Below are positions 58,301 to 64,000 of a DNA stretch of 64,000 nucleotides, one piece after another (within the stretch, counting starts at the first letter, position 1; each line of letters begins with the position of its first letter). Source of the stretch: Amborella trichopoda (Eukaryota; Streptophyta; Magnoliopsida; Amborellales; Amborellaceae); assembly GCF_000471905.2 (NCBI RefSeq), contig NW_006495778.1, positions 2,225,420 to 2,289,419 on the forward strand. Direction: 5' to 3'. The translations under genes and the position numbers were made by a program. The notes beneath the pieces are model-generated. The model saw only the letters and a program-made list of their open reading frames with translations. It ran no database searches and was not told where the DNA came from.

Positions 58301-60678
58301 AATCAATAAAGATTAAACAAGTTGTGGGCCAACTTGCCAAGCTAGTTCCATGCATGCAAGAAATGCCCTATTACAAGTTTCAAGAATCTGTGGTGATAAG
58401 ATCCAAAGTATTATGAATAAGATACAAGATTACTTTCATAGCTTCCCAAAATTAATCACAAATGAAACAACTTCATATCCTCGTCATTCCTTGGGAACAC
58501 AGAGAATCAATGAAAGCAATGAAATTACATAAAACAGTGCTTGACATAGTAAACGCATAAGACCTTGTTTGCGAGTGGAGAAAAATGAGTTGGCTCCACT
58601 AGTTGCAATTTGATGTACACTCATTGAAGTTTGGCCAATGATATGTTCTCACTTAGAAAGCCAAATAAATGAAAGAAATCCACACAAGAGAGACAATGTC
58701 AGGGTAAAAAGGTCGAGCACCTGCTGAGAACTATATATGGATAGGCAGTAAAGATGCAATAAGATGATGCAATGTAGAGAAGGTTGTTCACGTAGATGAG
58801 TACATGGTTAAAAAACAAAACATTATTCATAGATAGATGGATAGATAAGAGGGAAAATTACAAAAAAAACCTCAAAATACACTATCTATACAACTTACCC
58901 CCATCCAAACCTTTTCTCTCACTTTTTTCCCCACAATAAACTTTCTATGCAAAAACCCCCCCAAAGCAAAAAGTTCTTTTTTTGAGACGGAAATGCCCTT
59001 CCCATACATAAAAATCAATTTGGCGAGATTTGACGTCTCACAAGTTCTACTGCCGTAGCACCCTTTGCCACTGTCAAAGCACTACTACCGGAGCGCCCTT
59101 TGCTACTTCCGGAGTGTTGTGTCTCACCAGTTCTACTGCCGGAGTGCCCTTTGCAACTGCCGAAGCTCTACTACCGAAACGCCCTTTCCTATTGCCAAAG
59201 CGCCCTTTGCTACTACGGGAGTGCTATGTCCCACAAGTTCTATTGTCGGCGCCCTTTGCAACTGCCGGAGCACTACAACCGGAGCGCCGTTTGCTACTAC
59301 CGGAGCATTGTGTCTCACAGGTTCTACTGCCGAAGAGAGAGGCATGTGGAATAGTGGTAAGGGTAGTTTAGTCTTTTTTTTATGTTTTTTGGGTTGGGAG
59401 GGTTATTTGCATAGCAAGTTTGTTGTAGGGAAAAAACTGAGAGAAAAGGTTAGGTTGGGGGTAAGTTGTATAAATAGTGCAGTCTTGGGGGTTTTTTGTA
59501 ATTTTCCCTAGATACTAGGGTTTAGCTTTACACCCTGGATACAGCTCCATAAAGACCTGGCCACTCCATCACCACGAAGATGGAATACTAAATGATTGTG
59601 TAGAAGAGAAAAAGTTAATGAGAGAGGCATTAGTCCGTGCCAACATAATATGAAGTCCCTATGGTTGTACCACTAGCGACCAGAATGAGAGAGAACAGAT
59701 ACGAGGGACTAACTTAATCCAAAGGACTAGAAGCCATTTCATACAAGCAACAAGCTTGGACATGAAAAAAACAAGAAGGTGGGCCACAACATCCATACAT
59801 GATCAGCTTAGATGGTACCTGAGATGTCCTGTGTAAACTGAAGTAAAAACACTTTTCTTACAACAAATATGCTACAAAAACGTGCATTTAGAGAAAGTAC
59901 AGGACAACCACAAATCAAATGCGGACCATCAAGCCTTCCAAGGTTAAATCCCATCTAGAATTGGTGAGACCAATAGATAACGATCATTATGACAAAGGGA
60001 AGCCACAATAGACAGTAATGAAGACAGTTAAGAAACATCCTTGCAATATTCAGAAAACATGCATAAAGATGACTCCACATTTGAGCTCCCGGTTTTGTAC
60101 CCAAATAACAATCTAATTGCTAAAACAGCTGGAAAAAAACAATAAGGAAAGAGCTTGATAAATATAAAACCATCATACAACACATTACATTCTACAAACA
60201 AATAATTGCAACTTAAACAAGCTATATGCAATTGAAAAGAACTCAATAACTCCTATAATAGCATGATTAAATATGAAAGAAATAAGGCAAAGACAAGAAG
60301 TAGAGTTGTTCATCATGTTTACTAGAAGAAAATGGATATATTATCACTGAATCACAAATAAGGTCTTTACCTTGAGAACAGCAGTTTCTTGCAAGCTTAA
60401 TTTTGAGTGCTCATGTGAGAATGGTAAAAGTAATTTGGAGCTATTATTTGTAGAGCGTGGAACAAGTAACCGCATTGTTTCAGGTTTCACATTCGTCACT
60501 ATCTGCAGCTTCTGACCAAGCTCTTCAACAGTAGAGCCTGAATTAATCTCTACGGTGATTTGCTTTCCCCTCCAAATAACAGTGACACTCATTATATCCT
60601 CTTCCTCCATAATGTTACTGAGAAAACTGAAAATAAAGCTCAGTATACACCGTGAAGATGTTGAATAACTGTCTTCCT
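46340..60678 (-). CDS. Ubiquitin-like + WLM metalloprotease + PUB domain protein (WSS1/SPRTN-like)
   Basis: Exons, in transcription order: 60678-60371 (ATG at 60610), 53822-53610, 49492-49412, 49307-49221, 49117-49022, 48899-48846, 48762-47471, 46750-46702, 46616-46577 and 46488-46340 (TAA 46342-46340). All junctions are GT-AG and phases agree, giving 766 residues. Domains: ubiquitin-like 1-80 (VTVIWRGKQITVEINSGST); WLM about 83-270 with GPYIFCDFRTL and zinc motif HELAHMVHSEHD (237-248), the intron splitting HEL from AH; EPDPDD repeats about 330-640; PUB about 665-765 (FKIVRNVIEHPNEIKFKRLR, VLVAIGFCED, NDPGLLWLA). WLM proteases of this family cut proteins crosslinked to DNA, and the Arabidopsis relative with this domain order is WSS1B (At5g35690 type). 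PUB domains bind p97/CDC48. An acceptor at 60679 implies an upstream leader exon, not located. Introns 1 and 2 (6.5 and 4.1 kb) are full of transposons, yet no coding fault is seen. Confidence 0.92.
47640..48470 (-). repeat. Coding EPDPDD minisatellite in exon 7
   Basis: About 19 units of the motif EPDPDD or close variants. One sub-array repeats every 14 residues (LCDHRxREEPDPDD, 42 bp, about 48110-48310) and a second every 13 residues (NEPDPDDxxKAxx, 39 bp, about 47650-47860). Units in between are spaced irregularly. The plus-strand frames here (Ser-Gly-Ser or Ile-Ile-Arg repeats) are shadows. The strongly acidic tail may be a disordered linker between protease and PUB domain; the function is unknown. 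Confidence 0.95.
49740..51040. repeat. Intron 2 repeat region rich in 'gaatc' phrases
   Basis: Phrases such as 'ggaatcacgattc', 'aatcatgattcttgg' and 'ggaatcaagattcc' recur at 49790-50000 and 50690-50960, flanking a two-unit tandem duplication at 50284-50630 (shared blocks 'agcttgaggtccacat' and 'gagactc/aagactc'). The flanking gaatc-rich blocks may be arms of one element of about 1.3 kb. No coding. Confidence 0.6.
51490..53060 (-). mobile_element. L1-type LINE 3' part in intron 2
   Basis: Minus-strand reading in order: 'FMQAVIAHELIHGI' (RT), a degraded SVYAGDLLAFGKS (YADD position), GGLGIKRIKEINRACL-like block near 52190-52230, a zf-RVT-like part with SLESVYEVI, SWFTWLAYQMRTLTNDRL and CYSFKSERKRYDHLF near 51730-51960. 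The poly(A) side is probably the T-rich DNA near 51487-51530. It lies in the same orientation as the host gene and is 5'-truncated with stops. It is a different L1 lineage from the pair at 6-19 kb by sequence. Confidence 0.8.
55465..56250. mobile_element. Mutator-like foldback MITE with GC-rich tandem interior, copy 1
   Basis: The terminal inverted repeat is about 110 bp: 'gagaaaattacaaaaactcc' at the left pairs with 'gttttttgtaattttccc' at the right, and 'tctatgcaacttacccccaa' pairs with 'ttggggtaagttgcatagaa'. The perfect 9-bp flanks aaaaatata (55456-55464 and 56251-56259) fit a Mutator-type target duplication. The interior (about 55660-56060) is a tandem array of 'ggctccggca' and 'gtaagtgcggtccgg' phrases, far more GC-rich than the surroundings. 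It lies in intron 1. Confidence 0.9.
57398..57690 (+). mobile_element. RTE-type LINE 3' fragment in intron 1
   Basis: The plus strand reads 'GDKMRKIRLRWAGHVHC', then 'VRRCVRFGSSGRL'-like, 'MRKDMVTFGLTKGMTLDIEE' and 'WRNMIT', the RTE ORF2 C-terminus. It is antisense to the host gene, truncated and decayed. Confidence 0.8.
58851..59508. mobile_element. Mutator-like foldback MITE with GC-rich tandem interior, copy 2
   Basis: Same arms as 55465-56250 ('gggaaaattacaaaaaa' left, 'ttttttgtaattttccc' right). The interior 59040-59340 repeats 'ctactgccggagtgcccttt' in the opposite sense to copy 1. The flanks tagataaga and tagatacta match at 7 of 9. The open frames here, up to 148 codons on the plus strand, are produced by the repeat and are not genes. 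Also in intron 1. Confidence 0.88.
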
Positions 60679-61760
60679 GCAAGGGTATTAGAATAAGCAA
60701 CAGGAATAATCAAACTAATATCCATGGCTAGAATATATCAATTCACGATCCTAGGTAGAAAGAAAGTATATGGTTCCTCAATGAAGCAAAAATAAACTTT
60801 GCAACAGAAATAACATTTAAAAATACCTCAACCATATGTTCATAAATTTTCCTTGTGCCAAAAAGAAATAATACTTTTAATACTAAAATTACTCGTTTAC
60901 AAAATAGTATCAAAGAAACAGGCAAAAAGAATAGAATCATCAAACAATTCATTAAATCAAGTGCATATGTCAGCAAAACAAAAACAGCTACAACTTGCAT
61001 ATAAGAGTAAACTTCTCATAACAAATTTACTTTATGCCTTCACTCTTTGAATTAAGAAAATAGATGAGTCCTTGTTACACATGAAGATTTTACATGAGAA
61101 CGAATGATCATTCTAGATGACTAAATACCCTCAACAATATGACATCTCACAAAAATGTAGAACAGATCACTCTTTTGAAAAGAGCATTGACTTATAGCAT
61201 TTGCTAAATGCTAAGCTAGAGATCTAAAATCATTTCCTCAACAAAAACAGTTCAGGAATCTCTCCTCTAAAAGAGGCTTCTCACCACAAGTGAAAACCCA
61301 AATTCAATTTCACATGAATTGATTGATTTGGTCAATGGATAGTGTATCAATTTGTAGTGGTTACCAAATCCTAATCTACCCATATCTGAACTCTAGATCA
61401 GTCAGAAGATAAAATCTATGGGTTCTGATCCATATATTAGAAATTCGTGGGTTCTGATCAAAGAATTTTTTTTTTTTATTTGTGAATTTTCTAATCAGAG
61501 AATTAAATATTAGAAAATTTAACACCAAAAAAAATAAATTCATCACTGATTTTCCCAGCAAGTATTCAACAATAATTTGAAGCCCAAACTCTGGATTATT
61601 CTTTTTTTGGGGGGAGTGCCCTAATGTCTAGATTCTGAAACAACCATAGAGATAAGGGTGCATATCTTTGAAGATATCTTCAATTCAAGCTTTGGATCAC
61701 CCCAAATACACATTTGGGTTAAAAATTACATCATTTCAAAGCTGATTCTGTCATTCAGAG
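60679..61760. other. Upstream region of the metalloprotease gene
   Basis: AT-rich DNA without a recognised coding region. A leader exon and promoter for the minus-strand gene probably lie here or further right, but I cannot point to a TATA box with confidence. Confidence 0.5.
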
Positions 61761-62259
61761 CATTGTTGGAAAAACCGGGCGATCTAACAGCCAACCGCCC
61801 GATTAGATCAAAACAGGCAACTGGCCAGTTCCGGTTTTGGGTGGTTTTGGTGATCGACCGGTATTTAAAAAAAAATTCAAAAAAAATGTATATAAATTTC
61901 GAAAAATAAGGAATTTGGTTTTTAATGCATTTTTTAATATTCTTTACATTATGGTAAAGCTTAAAAATTGTTTTGGTTATTAATACTCACTCTAATTCAA
62001 AAAATCGATTCGTTAAAATCCATTTTTTCATTAATTTTCAACTTCATTTGAATGTGTTTTGTTTTAATCATTCTTTATATGCTTTTCATATTTTAGTAGA
62101 TTTTTTTTTTGTATTTTTTTATCTTTTTCAATACTTTATTAACTGCCCATGACTTGTCCGGTTATAATGGTTGAATCGGCCGGTTTAACAGTTAGGCTGG
62201 TTAAACCGCTTTTGGGCCCATGTCCGATTAACCATTCCGGTTCAATTTTGCGAACACTG
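61761..62259. mobile_element. hAT MITE with perfect 8-bp target duplication
   Basis: Flanked by attcagag on both sides (61753-61760 and 62260-62267). The ends cattgttggaaaaaccgg (left) and the complement of the right end, cagtgttcgcaaaattgaac, are imperfect terminal inverted repeats of the hAT type (CAGTGTTCG). The interior carries inverted 'ccggttttgggtggtt' and 'aaccgcttttgggcc' blocks. No coding. Confidence 0.9.
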
Positions 62260-62309
62260 ATTCAGAGCCACTACTGAAGAAAGAGGTAGAACATACCTCA
62301 AGTCCCATA

Positions 62310-64000
62310 AGGATGGGTGGGCTCAATTTGGGTTTCATAATCACTAATTCATGAAGTGACATGAGGAGAGGAATACCAAGAACCTATTGGTGAATTGTTC
62401 CTTAGGTACGATATGTCCAAGATCCATTGATGCTTCTAAAGATGTTCATAGTGCACATTATATATTCTCTTTTATTGATAAGGGCCTTGTCGAGTTTGGG
62501 GAGGAGCATTTAATTCAAGTTGTCACAGATAATGTTGCCCTTAATATAGTTGCAGCTCATTTGCTTTGCCAAAAGAGGCCTCCTATATTTCAGACACCTT
62601 GAGTTGTTTATTGCAAAGACCTTATGCTTGACGTTATTAGCGACATGCCTATTGTTAAAGGCACAACTTTTAAGGCAAGGAAGGCCACAATTTCATATAT
62701 AACCAGACCATTACCCTTAGTATAATGCCTAAGTTCACAAAAAAGAAGGAGGAGCTAGTAAGGGCTAGGGTCACCAGATTTACTACTGCTTACATAAGTC
62801 TTAAGAGCATAAATAATAGGAAGATCCACTTCGGAGGACTGGAGCAGGTGTAAGTAGTCTAGAGCTCCCAAAGGAAACAGGGACCATGATATTTTTCTTC
62901 CTAAAGTTTTTTAGCATGGGGTAAAGTACTCGCTAGAGGTATTTCTATCTTGGTCAAGATCTTGCACTTGGCTAATGGTGACAAGCCCTCTATGGGCTAT
63001 ATACAATGCATTAGATGGAATCATGGAACTAAGAATGAGATAGAAGAGATTTTGTTAATGATGAGACCAAGTATAACCCAATTTGGAGATTATTGATGAA
63101 AATTGGGATAGGCAGCTTCAGAGACCATTGCATGCAGGTGAGTACTATTTGAACCCGAAGTTTTTTTATGCTGACCTAGATATTGAGAGGAAAGATACAA
63201 GCGTGGGTGGAGTTAATGAGTACCTTGAGAGGCTTGTTCCTGTGCTAGAAATCTTAGTTAAGATATCTACTGAGGCACTCATTTGAATAAGTGTGCATTG
63301 AGGTCATTCAGGTTAGAAATGGCGGTGATTCAAAGGACCAAATCAGATCCAAGTAATATACTTTGTTTGAAAATGTTCTTTCAAGTTTCTAATGACTAAT
63401 ATTTAATATTAAATTCACTAAAATCCTTTATGATAATGTTAAATGAATTAAAGATAACACCCAAATTGCAGCCCAATGGTGGAGCCAGCATGGGAGTAAT
63501 GCTCTAACCCTCCAGAAGATGGTTGTTCAAGCATGAAGTTTAACAACTAGGTCTTCTGTTTATGAGCTGAATTGGAGTTGTTTTAAGATGGTATGTTTAA
63601 TTGAGGTTCATTTCTATTATAGCCGATATAGACATTTAATACCAATTTAAGTATGTCTTTATGATTATACTTTAGTCCTCCTTTAGTCCAAATTTAAAAC
63701 TCTAGTTGGGTCAAGTAATGATGCTAGTAGTACTCATGCATTTTTTCTTATAGGTGCACAGAGAGAGAAGAAATAAGCTTCAGTAAAGAAAGCTCAATGA
63801 TTTGGGAATCAGAGGCTTAGGGAAAAGTTTGATCAGCAGAAGAAGGATCTAATCGCCTCTAAGGACAATGAGAATGCTAATGAATGGTTGGTTGGAGACC
63901 CTGGCAATGAAGTTGTCATCCTTGGTGAGAGTTTGACTTGGGATACGGTTGAGGAAGCTTCAAGTATAGATTCTGATCTTAGGAGGGCCACTTGAGCATC
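62310..64000 (+). pseudogene. hAT-superfamily transposase (DUF659 type), decayed, 3' end outside window
   Basis: Plus-strand blocks in the expected order: LVNCSLGTICPRSIDASKDV and LIQVVTDNVALNIVAAHLL (62380-62570; DUF659/RNase H-like core with the TDN acidic residue), LMLDVISDMPIVKGT and ARVTRFTTAYISLKSINN (62610-62820), IIDENWDRQLQRPLHAGEYY and LNPKFFYADLDIE (63090-63190), QWWSQHGSNALTLQKMVVQ (63476-63530; hATC dimerisation region) and NENANEWLVGDPGN (63870-63920). An intron-like gap lies near 63589-63754. Stops and frame changes occur between blocks. The N-terminal BED zinc finger is missing on the left. Confidence 0.85.

Noticed and set aside
59030-59511. Frames of up to 148 codons with repeating Cys-Arg-Ser phrases
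   Set aside because: Translation of the tandem core of a Mutator-like MITE lying in an intron; several frames are open at once.

Overview
The window is nuclear DNA of a flowering plant. Spliced plant genes with GT-AG introns, L1 and RTE LINEs, Ty3/Gypsy LTR elements, hAT and Mutator-like DNA transposons and many AT-rich foldback MITEs are all present, and there are no operons or bacterial signals. I cannot name the species. Two runs of N (11360-11379 and 29866-29919) mark scaffold gaps. Most of the sequence is transposon debris. Only one gene looks whole.

Layout. (1) 1-19752: a gag-bearing Gypsy-type LTR element (+) whose 3' LTR abuts a 3'-truncated L1 LINE (-), as if the LTR element had landed inside LINE ORF2. 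About 7.8 kb of this composite (3570-11359) is present again at 11627-19389, with roughly 1-2% difference by eye. The repeat straddles a 20-N gap, so it is either a recent tandem duplication or an assembly duplicate. Both LINE copies carry the same internal inversion of part of the endonuclease domain. (2) 19753-29460: a decayed locus made of host-gene pieces. It starts with a rhodanese/PpiC (parvulin-type) isomerase pseudogene (+), followed by the last exon of an alcohol-dehydrogenase-like gene (-) and five or six exons of an ATP-dependent phosphofructokinase gene (-). The right edge is an inverted copy of the 5' end of the PpiC gene, giving arms of about 1.2 kb that face each other across about 6 kb.

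(3) 29461-36905: AT-rich sequence full of foldback elements: three related copies in a row, two copies of a second MITE family (one lies in a phosphofructokinase intron), one with arms of about 110 bp, a 2.8-kb unit with arms of about 145 bp holding an RTE LINE tail and a 60-bp tandem array, and a nearly perfect 26-bp hairpin. (4) 36925-43752: a Gypsy element on the minus strand of Del/Tekay appearance, with one 3.6-kb LTR, a truncated partner LTR, primer-binding site, gag zinc knuckle and polypurine tract but no pol. (5) 43753-46339: intergenic, with an RTE tail and a GA-rich tandem repeat.

(6) 46340-60678 (-): an apparently intact ten-exon gene for a ubiquitin-like + WLM metalloprotease + PUB protein of the WSS1/SPRTN-like family. 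The predicted protein is 766 residues long and has a long array of EPDPDD repeats. Its two large introns hold an L1 tail, an RTE tail, a tandemly duplicated region and two copies of an unusual Mutator-like foldback element with GC-rich tandem interiors. (7) 61761-64000: a hAT MITE with a perfect 8-bp target duplication, followed by a decayed hAT transposase gene running off the window edge.
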